DNA of 64,000 nt, taken from positions 50,180 to 114,179 of the forward strand of contig JAFRTL010000008.1 of assembly GCA_017427065.1 (NCBI GenBank). Reading direction: 5' to 3'. Below, one piece after another: positions 17,218 through 27,117 of the stretch. The notes below the pieces were generated by a model. The model searched no databases and was not told the origin of the DNA. It saw only the letters and a list, made by a program, of their open reading frames with translations. Position 1 is the first letter of the stretch, and each line of letters begins with the position of its first letter. The position numbers and the translations under genes were made by a program. This DNA is from Bacteroidaceae bacterium (lineage in GTDB: Bacteria; Bacteroidota; Bacteroidia; Bacteroidales; Bacteroidaceae).

Positions 17218-17308
17218 GTCTAATATGTATGTTTATGCAGTTTCTGTAGATTTTTCTGCATATATATTCATCTCCTGAAATAGGCTCTAAAATAGGCATT
17301 TTATTTTT

Positions 17309-17373
17309 CTAACGCAGAAAAATTTTTATCCTCGTTAGAAAAATATTTTTTCTGTGCGTAGGAACAAAAAAGC
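17309..17373. repeat. Intergenic array on a 21-22 bp register (array B)
   Basis: Three diverged units start at 17309 (CTAACGCAG), 17331 (CTCGTTAG) and 17352 (CTGTGCGTAG), each followed by an A-rich run; the first two also carry a T-run. Spacing is 22 and 21 bp. The 330-bp gap between the flippase and pepD otherwise holds A/T-rich DNA and the pepD promoter. Confidence 0.65.
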
Positions 17374-17483
17374 TGTTCGATGGTTTTCCTTGAGAAATGT
17401 ATAAATATGCAATATTGCATTTCATTTCAATTATTTATAAAAATTGAGAAACACGATGCTTTCTGCGAAATAATCTTAATCAG

Positions 17484-17514
17484 TTGTGCGTATGAATTAT
17501 AATTGTTATATTTG
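17484..17514 (+). promoter_or_regulatory. Predicted promoter of pepD
   Basis: TTG at 17484-17486 and TATATTTG at 17507-17514, 20 bp apart, fit the -33/-7 consensus; the box ends 33 bp before the pepD ATG. Confidence 0.65.
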
Positions 17515-17547
17515 TTCCACAAAATAACTAACTATAAACAAAATACT

Positions 17548-18996
17548 ATGACTACAATTTTAGACCTTGCTCCACAAGCCGTGTGGAAGCATTTTCATGC
17601 GTTAACGCAAATCCCTCGTCCTTCTGGACATGTGGAGAAAGTAAGTGAATATTTGGTAAACTGGGCAAAAGACCTCGGCCTTGAGGCTTTCATAGATAAT
17701 GCCGGCAACGTGGTAATGCGTAAGGCAGCCACTCCCGGATGGGAAAACCATAAGATGGTGACACTGCAGGCGCACATGGATATGGTGCCTCAAAAGTTGG
17801 TGGATGTGGCACATGATTTTACAAAAGATCCTATTCAAACAGAGGTAGATGGCGAATGGGTACATGCCAAAGGTACTACATTGGGTGCCGATGATGGTAT
17901 GGGCGTGGCAGCCATCATGGCTGTGATGGAGAGTAACGATATCAAGCACGGACCGCTGGAAGCGCTGATTACCAAGGATGAGGAGACGGGCATGTATGGA
18001 GCCTTCGCTCTCAGTCCTGATACGCTGAAGGGTGAAATTTTGCTGAACCTTGATTCTGAAACTGAGGGTGAGTTGTATATTGGCTGTGCAGGTGGTGTCG
18101 ACATCGTTTCCGAATTGGAATACAAGGAAGAACCTGCTACTGAAGGATTTGTTGGTCGTAAGATTACCTTGAAGGGACTGCGTGGCGGTCATTCGGGTAT
18201 CGAAATCGATCAAGGACGCGCCAATGCCGTGAAGCTGATGGCACGTATCGTACATGATTTGTTGTTGGAATTCGACTGCCAGTTGGTTAGTCTTGCTGGT
18301 GGCAATATGCGCAACGCCATTCCTCGTGATGCAGAAGCAGTGCTCAACTTCAACCCTGAGGATATTGCAGATTTAGAGACCTACATCGCTGAGTATGAGG
18401 CTCAAATAGCCAGTGAATACAAACCTATCGAGAGTGGCATCTCCTTGAAAGCAGAAGAAGTGGCAGCTAGTGCTATGGTGGTTCCTGAGGAAATTCAAGA
18501 CAACTTGATCAATGCTCTTATGGCTTGTCAGGATGGCGTCACACGTATGATTCCTACAGTGCCAGATACCGTGGAGACTTCCTCAAACCTCGGCATCGTA
18601 TCTATTGGAGAAGGCAAGGCAAGGTTCCAAATCTTAGCACGAAGCTCTTGCGACACAATGAAGGATTGGTTGGCCGATAGCCTCACTGCTACCTTCAACA
18701 TGGCAGGTATGAAGACCACGTTGCTTGGTGGTTATAGTGGATGGCAACCCAATGTGGAGAGTCCTATACTCGCAGCTTTGAAGAAGGTATATAAGGAGAA
18801 ATTCGGTAAAGAACCAGAAGTGAAAGTCATCCATGCAGGCTTGGAGTGTGGCATTATCGGTGCCAACTATCCAAAGATGGACATGGTGTCCTTCGGTCCT
18901 ACGTTGGAAAGTCCGCATACACCAAGTGAGCGCGTTCACATCGAGAGCGTGAAGAAGTTCTATGATCTGATAGCCGCTGTATTGGAGCAAATTTAA
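17548..18996 (+). CDS. pepD: Aminoacyl-histidine dipeptidase (Xaa-His dipeptidase, M20 family)
   Basis: A 482-residue M20 metallopeptidase that cleaves dipeptides such as carnosine-type Xaa-His in the cytosol. Metal ligands are visible in LQAHMDMVPQK (His, Asp), GTTLGADDGMGVA (Asp), ITKDEETGMYGA (Glu catalytic/ligand) and the C-terminal FGPTLESPHTPSERVH (His). GLRGGHSGIEI marks the dimerisation domain. Start 17548 (MTTILDL) is chosen because the promoter box overlaps the longer alternative. It has its own promoter and is followed by the large macroglobulin gene after 61 bp. Confidence 0.95.
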   Translation: MTTILDLAPQAVWKHFHALTQIPRPSGHVEKVSEYLVNWAKDLGLEAFIDNAGNVVMRKAATPGWENHKMVTLQAHMDMVPQKLVDVAHDFTKDPIQTEVDGEWVHAKGTTLGADDGMGVAAIMAVMESNDIKHGPLEALITKDEETGMYGAFALSPDTLKGEILLNLDSETEGELYIGCAGGVDIVSELEYKEEPATEGFVGRKITLKGLRGGHSGIEIDQGRANAVKLMARIVHDLLLEFDCQLVSLAGGNMRNAIPRDAEAVLNFNPEDIADLETYIAEYEAQIASEYKPIESGISLKAEEVAASAMVVPEEIQDNLINALMACQDGVTRMIPTVPDTVETSSNLGIVSIGEGKARFQILARSSCDTMKDWLADSLTATFNMAGMKTTLLGGYSGWQPNVESPILAALKKVYKEKFGKEPEVKVIHAGLECGIIGANYPKMDMVSFGPTLESPHTPSERVHIESVKKFYDLIAAVLEQI

Positions 18997-19057
18997 CCTT
19001 TAATTAACGTTGATTCACGCAATGTCTTGACTTTTCGTTCATTCTTATAGAAAAAGA

Positions 19058-22000
19058 ATGCGTATGAAAAAGTATGTCCAACTAATAGTGGGGGCCTTCG
19101 TGGCCCTCTTCTATGCCCCGTTATTGCCTATGTTGTCAGCACAAAGTTATGATGACCTGTGGAAACAACTACAGGAAGCCGAGCGCAAGAGTCTGCCTCA
19201 AACCGTCATTAAATTGGCAGATCAGATTTATGAGAAGGCCCTGAAAGAGAAAAATGCAGGGCAACTCTTCAAGGCTTATCTCACGAAGGAAAGCCAACAG
19301 GAGGAACTTACTCCCGATAGTAGCTATGTGCGCTATTCGCATATGGAAGAGTGGGTAAAGTCGGAAACGGAGCCATTGAACAGGGCCGTGCTGCACTCGC
19401 TTTTGGCTGAAATGTATGCCGATTATCTGAACAGCAACGCTTATGCTCTGACAAGGCGGACCGATTTGGTGGATGAGGTTCCTGAGGATATCAGGGAATG
19501 GACTGCTAATATTTTCATACAACGAATTGATACCCATGCACAGGCTTCTTTGGAGGATGAAGCCTTATTGCTTCAAACCAAGACTGATACCTTTATACCT
19601 TTGGTGATTCAACGTGAAGGCAGTAAGTATTATGGGCACGACCTCTTTCACCTACTTTTGAAACGGGCACTGAATGCTTACGAACAGATGTCTGTAGAGG
19701 AGGCTGAAGACCTGAAGACAGAACGTGCAGAAGCCTTGCTTAATCGATTGATGAAAGCTTATGAACACAGCAGTGACGAGGCTTTTATCTTAGCCAAACT
19801 GGATTATTGGAACTGGCGCAGTGGGCAAACTGAAGAGACTTCGCTTTCTGAGCTTGATGCGCTGATAGCACAGCATGGTAAGAGCGAACTTTGTGCGGAA
19901 GTCTATTTGGAAAAGGCGCAACGCCTGCATAATAAGGGGAATTATAAAGAGGCGGATAAAGTATGTGATGAAGCCATCGGACGTTATCCGTCTTACCGTC
20001 GTATTGCAGCGTTGAAGAATCTGAAGCAACAATTGTATCAGCCATCGGTGAATGTACGTTATCCTCAATTTGGTCATCCATCAGAAGATGTCAAACTGCA
20101 ACTGCATTATGCCAATGTGCGAGGGGTAGATGTTTATGTCTATCAAACTTCACTTTCAAGTATCCCTGAGAATTATGAGCCTGATAAGATAGCTTATAAA
20201 AACTACAGCTTGTTAAAATCAGAACACTTTACTTTTACGGAGGCCGATTTAGTAAAGAAGGAGCCTGTTTTAGATAAGGATACTGTTCTGACACTGTCAG
20301 CTGTCGGCAAACCTGGAGTGTATTTGTTGCGTGTAGTGCCCATCGGAGAAACGGGCATGGTTAAGATGGACTATATGGCTACCACACGACTAAAACTGGT
20401 GTCCATGAATCTTGGCGAGGGTAAGTATGAATTGACAACCATTGATGGACAGAGTGGCCATCCTGTATCCGATGTGCAGGTTACTCTTTATACCGGTTAT
20501 GGACGTTCGCGCAAGTCGTTACAACAATTCCATACGGATAAAGAGGGTCGATATCTGGTTAAGTTGGATAAGAATGAACGCGTAAGTGCCTATAGCTTAA
20601 GCAAGGGTGATGATACTGTGTTGAAGAACCAATATCTGAATTTGCAAAGCTATTATCGTAATCCTTCTTCTCAAGAAGATAGGACAGAAGTGAGAGCATT
20701 CTTGTTGACAGATCGCTCTCTGTATCGTCCTGGTCAGACGATTTATATCAAGGGCATACTTTATAATCAGAAAGAAAGGGAAACGGAAGTAAAAACCGAT
20801 TTTAGCGATGAGTTGCTGTTGCTTGATGTCAATGGACAAGAAATCAGCCGTCAAAAGGTGAGTACAGGTGATTTTGGCTCTTTCCGTGCTGAGTTCATGC
20901 TTCCAACTGCTTGCCTCAATGGTGATTTCACCATTCGCCTCAGTGAAAATGGAATGACGACCAATGTGAAAGTAGAGGAATATAAACGACCTACTTTTGA
21001 GATTGGTTTTAATCCGATAACCACTGCATATCGTTTAGGCGACGAAGTTGTGCTGACGGGTTTTGCCAAGATGCTTAATGGGGTCTCTCTGCAAAATGTA
21101 CCTGTACATTATAACATAGTAAGGCAGGAAGAAGGTCGTTATTGGCGATGGGGAAAAGAAAAGCCTTTGGTAGCCGATAGTGTTATTATAGACAAAGCGG
21201 GCATCTTCAGCATTCCTTTGCATTTGCTGAAAGATGACATGCGCCCTCAAGTGAATACCTATCATTTTCATGTGAACGTTACTGTCACTGATGTAAATGG
21301 AGAAACTCAGGAAGCATCAACAACACTGACGGTATCACAGAAGGCGTTCTCAATCTATGCCGATATTCCAGGTGTTGTGGAGAAAGGAGATTCTTTGAAT
21401 TATACTATTCGTGTAGAGAATTTCCAAGGTGAGGATCAGGTAGAGAAAGTACGCTACCGCCTTTATCGCATTGAAAGCACTCAGCCTAATGAGCGTGAGG
21501 AAGTAAAGGTTTCTGAAGCTGTAGTAGATGCTGGACAGAAAGTGGATTTCTCTGCATGGAAATCATTACCATCTGCAAAGTATAAGTTGGAGACATCTCT
21601 TCCTTTGGAAGATGGCTTGGAAGAAGCCTTACGTGCCGTGAATACGATAGAGTTTATGCTCTATTCTGTATCTGACAATAAATTAGGTACGTTCTCGGAA
21701 GTGTTCTGTCCTACAACTGATTTGTCGTTTTCAGAGAAAGAGGAAGCAGCTATAATCTACGGAACCTCTTTTAAAGATGCCTATGTCTTCTTGGATATCT
21801 TCAAGGGAAATGAACGACTAGAAAGTCGGGTATTGAATCTGTCAGATGAATTGACCACCTTGCACATGCCTTATAAGTCGGCTTATGGTGAGGGCATCAC
21901 CTTGTTGTTTTTCTTCGTGAAGAACGGTGAAGCATATTCCCAAATGGTGACATTGAACAAAAAATACCCTGAAAAGGGATTGAGGTTCAAGTGGGAAGTA

Positions 22001-24823
22001 TTCCGTGACAAATTACAACCAGGACAGCAGGAAGAATGGAAACTGGTGATCAAAGATGCAGAAGGTAAACCTGCCATGGCAGAAATCTTGGCACTGATGT
22101 ATGATGAATCACTTGATAAGATCTATCATCGCAGTCAGGGTCTGTGGGTGAATTATCCGCACTATTACAGCTATGTAAACAAGCAGATGACAGGTCGAAT
22201 GGAGAATTCCCTGTATTTGCAGAAACTCATTCGTAGTCTTGATGTAGCGCCGATGCTGGATTTTGACTATTTTATGTCATTTTTCCATCGTTATTATTAT
22301 AATAATAGTGTGCGAATGTATGCTAGAAGTTTGGGAGCTGCAGCTCCTCAGATGAAGATGGGTGTGGCTAGGGCAGAGGCAGAAGATGGAATGGTGATGG
22401 AGGAGGCAGTTATGGAAACTGCTGCATTCGATGACATGAGTGACGCGTTTAATGAAGAGGATTCTGAATCTCTGGCACTGTCAGAAGCGAATGCTTCTTT
22501 GAGAACTAACTTCGCTGAAACGGCGTTCTTCTATCCACAACTTCGCACCAATGAGCAAGGTGAAGTGGTGATTTCATTTACAATTCCTGAGAGTCTGACA
22601 CGATGGAGTTTCGTGGGTTATGCACACAGCAAGGAGATGGAGACAGGTACACTGAAAGAAACTGTGACAACTGCCAAAGACTTTATGCTCAGACCTAATA
22701 TGCCTCGCTTCCTCAGGGTGGGGGATAAAACGCAGATAGCTGCTTCAGTACAGAATCTTAGTGAAAAACAAGTCGAAGGAACGGTGAACGTCATTTTGTT
22801 CAATCCTGTGGATAATCGTGTTTATTCTTCCCGAAAGTTGCCTTTCGATGTGAATGCAGGTGAAACGAGCAGCGTGAACTTCGACTTTACTGTTCCCGAG
22901 GACATCGACCTTATGGGCATCCGAATGATGGCAAATGCTGAGGAGTTCAGCGATGGAGAACAGCATGTGTTGGCCGTATTAAGCAATAAACAATATGTGA
23001 TAGAAAGCGTGGCCATGCCTATCCGTGGCAATCAAACTCGCATGTTCAGTTTGGAATCGCTATTTAATCATCATCATAGGAGTGCTACTCAGAAACGTCT
23101 GACAGTGGAATTTACAGGAAACCCTGCGTGGTATGCCGTTCAGGCATTACCATCGGTTAGTACTCCATTACATGACAATGCGATTGATTGGGCCATTTCA
23201 TATTATGTCAATACGTTAGCTAGTCATATTGCCAATAGTCAGCCTCGCATTCAGCAGGTGTTTAATCGCTGGAAGAATACTGATGCTGACAAAGAAACTT
23301 TTATCAGTCAACTTCAGAAGAATGCAGATCTAAAGGAAATCTTATTGAATGAATCGCCATGGGTATTGGAGGCACAGAGTGAAGCAGATCAGCGACAGCG
23401 TATCGCTGCGCTCTTCGATATTAATCAGATGAAGGATAAGCAGACCTCGGCTTTGGTAAAACTGCAAGGTCTGCAGAATGAGGATGGAGGCTGGAGTTGG
23501 TATAAGGGAATGCGAAGCAGTTGGTATACCACTACTTTCATTGTTGGGCAACTGGCGCGTATTCCTATACTTACACAGACGACTTTATCTCAGCAAAGTG
23601 AGCAGATGCAAGAAAAAGCATTTGGTTATCTGCATGATGAGGCTTTGGAAACATATAAGGAGATTCAACGTTGGATGAAGCGTGACAAACACTATAAGTA
23701 CGAGTACTTGTCAAATGATATGATGGATTACCTCTATCTGATTGCCATAACAGGAGCAGAAGTGCCTAGGCAGAACAAGGAAGCCTATGCTTTCTTCATG
23801 GAGCGTGTGCCGAATAATCTGACGAATGGATCTTTGACTTGTAAAGCCATGAGCGCTGTGATTCTAAAGAAGACAGGACAGCAGCAGAAAGCTGCTGAGT
23901 TTATTGCTTCTTTAAAAGAGCATTTAATAATAGAAGATGAACTTGGCGCTCATTTTGCCTTCCTTGATCAGCCTTTTGCTTGGGGTATGCTTCCCATTCC
24001 TACTCATGTAGCAGTGATGGAGGCTTTTGGTGAGTTCGAAGGTAATGAGTCTCTGATTGATGAAATGAAAATCTGGCTGCTAAAGCAGAAACAAACCCAT
24101 GCTTGGAGTAATAACGTAGCCACTGCCGATGCGGTGTATGCTTTATTGTGTACGGGAACAGACTTGCTGCAAAATAAAGGAGATGTACGAATAAGCATTG
24201 GAAATGAGGTCGTGGAGACATTGGCTCCTGCAAAGACAATTATTCCTGATTTGGGTTATGTGAAACAGAGTTTTACCGACAATAGAAAAGTACTGGATGC
24301 TCATGAGGCTTTGGTGGAGAAAAGAGATGCTGGTATTGCATGGGGAGCCGTTTATGCTCAATATCTCTCACCGATGACGAACATTGTACAACAAGGGTCA
24401 GAACTGAACATTGAACGTAAGTTTTATGTAGAGCGTGTGGATGAAAATGGGCGAAAGTCTTTGGAACAGGTGAATGATAAAGCAAAACTGAAAGTAGGGG
24501 ATATGATAGTGTCGCGCATTTCCATCAAGTTAGATCGAAGTATGGATTTCATACAACTGAAAGATCGTCTGGCTTCTTGTTTCGAACCACTCAATGTGTT
24601 GTCGGGTTATCGATGGAGTCAGGGTTTTGGATACTATGTAGAAAGTGAAGACATAGCCACCAACTTCTTTTTCGATGCTTTAGGTAAGGGTGTCTATGTT
24701 CTGGAAAGCAGATATCGTGTTTCAAGGGCAGGAACTTATCAAGTAGGCATCGCAAGTATGCAATGTGCCTATGCTCCAGAATATGTCTCTCACTCTTCTG
24801 GAATGACGATAGAAGTGGAGTGA
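19058..24823 (+). CDS. Alpha-2-macroglobulin family protein (MG2), no thioester
   Basis: A 1921-residue exported protein with an N-terminal signal (MKKYVQLIVGAFVALF; the ATG at 19064 is an alternative start) and cleavage near LSAQS. After an N-terminal helical region come a repeated macroglobulin set (MG2-like RSLYRPGQTIYIKGILYN near 555-572), the bait/A2M region with TRWSFVGYAHSKEMETG near 1187 and a terpenoid-cyclase-like toroid (NEDGGWSWYKGMRSSWYT near 1475). The Cys-x-Glu-Gln thioester of trap-type homologues is absent. Bacterial relatives guard the periplasm against proteases or sit on the cell surface. The usual partner gene pbpC is not next to it. Confidence 0.9.
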   Translation: MRMKKYVQLIVGAFVALFYAPLLPMLSAQSYDDLWKQLQEAERKSLPQTVIKLADQIYEKALKEKNAGQLFKAYLTKESQQEELTPDSSYVRYSHMEEWVKSETEPLNRAVLHSLLAEMYADYLNSNAYALTRRTDLVDEVPEDIREWTANIFIQRIDTHAQASLEDEALLLQTKTDTFIPLVIQREGSKYYGHDLFHLLLKRALNAYEQMSVEEAEDLKTERAEALLNRLMKAYEHSSDEAFILAKLDYWNWRSGQTEETSLSELDALIAQHGKSELCAEVYLEKAQRLHNKGNYKEADKVCDEAIGRYPSYRRIAALKNLKQQLYQPSVNVRYPQFGHPSEDVKLQLHYANVRGVDVYVYQTSLSSIPENYEPDKIAYKNYSLLKSEHFTFTEADLVKKEPVLDKDTVLTLSAVGKPGVYLLRVVPIGETGMVKMDYMATTRLKLVSMNLGEGKYELTTIDGQSGHPVSDVQVTLYTGYGRSRKSLQQFHTDKEGRYLVKLDKNERVSAYSLSKGDDTVLKNQYLNLQSYYRNPSSQEDRTEVRAFLLTDRSLYRPGQTIYIKGILYNQKERETEVKTDFSDELLLLDVNGQEISRQKVSTGDFGSFRAEFMLPTACLNGDFTIRLSENGMTTNVKVEEYKRPTFEIGFNPITTAYRLGDEVVLTGFAKMLNGVSLQNVPVHYNIVRQEEGRYWRWGKEKPLVADSVIIDKAGIFSIPLHLLKDDMRPQVNTYHFHVNVTVTDVNGETQEASTTLTVSQKAFSIYADIPGVVEKGDSLNYTIRVENFQGEDQVEKVRYRLYRIESTQPNEREEVKVSEAVVDAGQKVDFSAWKSLPSAKYKLETSLPLEDGLEEALRAVNTIEFMLYSVSDNKLGTFSEVFCPTTDLSFSEKEEAAIIYGTSFKDAYVFLDIFKGNERLESRVLNLSDELTTLHMPYKSAYGEGITLLFFFVKNGEAYSQMVTLNKKYPEKGLRFKWEVFRDKLQPGQQEEWKLVIKDAEGKPAMAEILALMYDESLDKIYHRSQGLWVNYPHYYSYVNKQMTGRMENSLYLQKLIRSLDVAPMLDFDYFMSFFHRYYYNNSVRMYARSLGAAAPQMKMGVARAEAEDGMVMEEAVMETAAFDDMSDAFNEEDSESLALSEANASLRTNFAETAFFYPQLRTNEQGEVVISFTIPESLTRWSFVGYAHSKEMETGTLKETVTTAKDFMLRPNMPRFLRVGDKTQIAASVQNLSEKQVEGTVNVILFNPVDNRVYSSRKLPFDVNAGETSSVNFDFTVPEDIDLMGIRMMANAEEFSDGEQHVLAVLSNKQYVIESVAMPIRGNQTRMFSLESLFNHHHRSATQKRLTVEFTGNPAWYAVQALPSVSTPLHDNAIDWAISYYVNTLASHIANSQPRIQQVFNRWKNTDADKETFISQLQKNADLKEILLNESPWVLEAQSEADQRQRIAALFDINQMKDKQTSALVKLQGLQNEDGGWSWYKGMRSSWYTTTFIVGQLARIPILTQTTLSQQSEQMQEKAFGYLHDEALETYKEIQRWMKRDKHYKYEYLSNDMMDYLYLIAITGAEVPRQNKEAYAFFMERVPNNLTNGSLTCKAMSAVILKKTGQQQKAAEFIASLKEHLIIEDELGAHFAFLDQPFAWGMLPIPTHVAVMEAFGEFEGNESLIDEMKIWLLKQKQTHAWSNNVATADAVYALLCTGTDLLQNKGDVRISIGNEVVETLAPAKTIIPDLGYVKQSFTDNRKVLDAHEALVEKRDAGIAWGAVYAQYLSPMTNIVQQGSELNIERKFYVERVDENGRKSLEQVNDKAKLKVGDMIVSRISIKLDRSMDFIQLKDRLASCFEPLNVLSGYRWSQGFGYYVESEDIATNFFFDALGKGVYVLESRYRVSRAGTYQVGIASMQCAYAPEYVSHSSGMTIEVE

Positions 24824-24880
24824 GTTTTTGCTTGAGGTAAGTCTTTCTGGATGAAATTAGGGTTTTTCAAATAAAAACTG

Positions 24881-24888
24881 TACTTTTG
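24881..24888 (+). promoter_or_regulatory. Predicted promoter -7 box for DUF1573-meaB-ATPase-DUF4435
   Basis: TACTTTTG fits TAnnTTTG, 22 bp before the DUF1573 ATG. No other promoter is obvious before the next three genes, whose gaps are 16, 19 and -4 bp. Confidence 0.65.
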
Positions 24889-24910
24889 TAGCATTAAAGC
24901 TATAATTGAG

Positions 24911-25978
24911 ATGAAACGTTTTTTACTCATCCTATATTTTTTGGTCATCGGGGTGGGCTGTGCGTTGTGTCAACCGCAGTTCAATCCGATAGCTACTTCT
25001 ATTGATCTTGGAAAAGTTGAATGGAAGAAACCAACTCAAATAAAATATACGATTACCAACTCTGGGAATGCTCCGTTGGTACTATCTGACGTAGAACCTG
25101 ATTGCTCTTGCACAGTGGCAGATTGGACACAGAGTCCCATAGCTCCTGGTGAAAGTGGACAGATTAACCTTACTTTTGAGGCTGAGACTTTGGGGCATTT
25201 CCAAAAGTCGGTAGCGGTGTGGACCAATACAGAACCTCATATCGCTTATCTGTCATTCAAAGGGCAGGTACTTCCAGAAGTGAAAGACTACACAGCATCA
25301 CATCCCTATCAGATAGGCGATATCCGATTGGATACCATGAATATTGATTTTCCTGAGGTACACATAGGTGAACGTCCTGTGTTTCATATGAGCTTGGCAA
25401 ATATGTCTCAAGAGAATTGGGAACCGGTCTTGATGCATCTTCCTCCTTATATGACAATCATGTCTACAAAGGAGATTCTAGCTCCAGAAGACAAGTGTGA
25501 TGTGGAACTGACTTTGGATTCTTACATGCTTCCTGACTATGGTCTTACACAGACATCAGTTTATCTGTCTCGCTTCCCAGGTGATAAGGTTGGCGCAGCT
25601 AATGAAATACCTGTTACTATCGTGTTGTTGCCAGATTTTTCTGGTCTTACAGAGAATGATCGCATGAATAGTCCGCATATTCAGATTTCAACTACAGAAA
25701 TAGACATGAGTACGGAATTACAAAGCAAATCGAAAGTAAGGCAAGACATCACCATCACGAATACAGGACATTCTTTACTTAGAATAGGAAAGTTGCAGGT
25801 TTTCAGCAGAGCCGTGAATGCTGATATTAAAAATACAAAAATAGCTCCTGGAGAATCAGTGCCATTGAGAGTTACTGTAAACAAAAAGGACATAAGACCA
25901 AGTAGTCGGATGAGCCTTCTGATTATTAGCAATGACCCTGATCATACGATGGAGATTATCAATATTAAGACAGAATAA
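24911..25978 (+). CDS. DUF1573 domain protein, exported
   Basis: A 355-residue protein with a signal peptide (hydrophobic 5-19, Cys-rich end) and two or three immunoglobulin-like ASH/DUF1573 folds. The first (about 30-120) has the family text ITNSGNAPLVLSDVEPDCSCT and PIAPGESGQINLTF. The last (about 255-350) is DITITNTGHSLLRIGKL. These domains are thought to bind protein or peptide partners in the periplasm; no enzyme motif is present. It is the first gene of a four-gene unit that otherwise encodes cytosolic proteins, which is odd. Confidence 0.88.
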   Translation: MKRFLLILYFLVIGVGCALCQPQFNPIATSIDLGKVEWKKPTQIKYTITNSGNAPLVLSDVEPDCSCTVADWTQSPIAPGESGQINLTFEAETLGHFQKSVAVWTNTEPHIAYLSFKGQVLPEVKDYTASHPYQIGDIRLDTMNIDFPEVHIGERPVFHMSLANMSQENWEPVLMHLPPYMTIMSTKEILAPEDKCDVELTLDSYMLPDYGLTQTSVYLSRFPGDKVGAANEIPVTIVLLPDFSGLTENDRMNSPHIQISTTEIDMSTELQSKSKVRQDITITNTGHSLLRIGKLQVFSRAVNADIKNTKIAPGESVPLRVTVNKKDIRPSSRMSLLIISNDPDHTMEIINIKTE

Positions 25979-25994
25979 CAGTAATGAAGATAGT

Positions 25995-27098
25995 ATGATG
26001 GATCATCCTGAAAATAATGAAGAATACAAAGGTCTGCAGGTAAATGCAGGAGTAGAAGGCGGTGTGTCTATTGTAAATCCATACCGCAAGAAGAATCCAC
26101 GTAAACCACAACCCTCAGTGTCTGAGTTTGTGGAAGGTATTGTGAAGGGTGACATAACCATGCTCAGTCGTGCTGTGACACTGGTAGAGAGTGTGAAGCC
26201 AGAGCATCAGGTAATTGCACAGGAAGTCATAGAGAAATGCTTACCATATTCTGGCAATTCTGTACGTGTAGGCATCAGCGGTGTACCTGGTGCAGGAAAG
26301 AGTACTTCCATCGATGTGTTCGGTACTTATGTACTTGAGAAAAAGGGAGGTAAATTGGCAGTATTAGCCATAGATCCGAGTAGTGAACGTACAAAAGGAA
26401 GTATCTTAGGTGACAAAACTCGTATGGAACACTTAGCTATTCATCCGAAGGCATTCATTCGTCCTAGCCCTTCTGCTGGTTCTTTGGGAGGTGTGGCACG
26501 GAAGACTCGCGAGACTATCGTGCTTTGCGAGGCCGCAGGATTTGACAAGATCTTTGTAGAGACTGTAGGCGTTGGACAGAGTGAGACTGCTTGTCATTCT
26601 ATGGTGGATTTCTTCTTGGTCATCCAGTTGGCTGGTACTGGTGATGAACTCCAAGGCATTAAGCGTGGAATCATGGAAATGGCAGATGGCATTGTCATCA
26701 ATAAAGCAGATGGTGATAATGTTGAGCGTGCAAAGCTTGCAGCAAGTCAATTCCGCTCAGCATTGCATATGTTCCCTGCACCAGAATCAGGTTGGACTCC
26801 TGAAGTGCATACCTACTCTGGTTTCTATAATCTTGGTGTAGATAAGGTTTGGGATATGATTTATCGTTACATCAATTTTGTAAAACAGAATGGCTACTTT
26901 GAATACCGCCGTAATGAGCAGAGCAAGTACTGGATGTATGAAAGTATCAATGAACAACTGCGCAATAGTTTCTATCAGAATGATCTAATAGAGCCAATGC
27001 TTGCTATGGAAGAGGCGAGGGTATTACAAGGCAAGGTCACTTCCTTTGTGGCAGCAAAGCATTTACTCGATACGTATTTTGATGAAATGAGGAAATAA
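25995..27098 (+). CDS. meaB: Methylmalonyl-CoA mutase-associated GTPase MeaB (ArgK family)
   Basis: A 367-residue G3E GTPase that loads and protects the cobalamin cofactor of methylmalonyl-CoA mutase, used by Bacteroidetes in the succinate-propionate route. P-loop GVPGAGKST lies at about 96-104, followed by VLAIDPSSERTKGSILGDKTRM, ETVGVGQSE and INKADGDN (NKxD). Start 25995 is chosen because the frame upstream lies inside the DUF1573 gene; an adjacent ATG at 25998 is equivalent. The mutase genes are not in this window. Confidence 0.94.
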   Translation: MMDHPENNEEYKGLQVNAGVEGGVSIVNPYRKKNPRKPQPSVSEFVEGIVKGDITMLSRAVTLVESVKPEHQVIAQEVIEKCLPYSGNSVRVGISGVPGAGKSTSIDVFGTYVLEKKGGKLAVLAIDPSSERTKGSILGDKTRMEHLAIHPKAFIRPSPSAGSLGGVARKTRETIVLCEAAGFDKIFVETVGVGQSETACHSMVDFFLVIQLAGTGDELQGIKRGIMEMADGIVINKADGDNVERAKLAASQFRSALHMFPAPESGWTPEVHTYSGFYNLGVDKVWDMIYRYINFVKQNGYFEYRRNEQSKYWMYESINEQLRNSFYQNDLIEPMLAMEEARVLQGKVTSFVAAKHLLDTYFDEMRK

Positions 27099-27117
27099 CA
27101 TTTAAAACTATAAGGTC

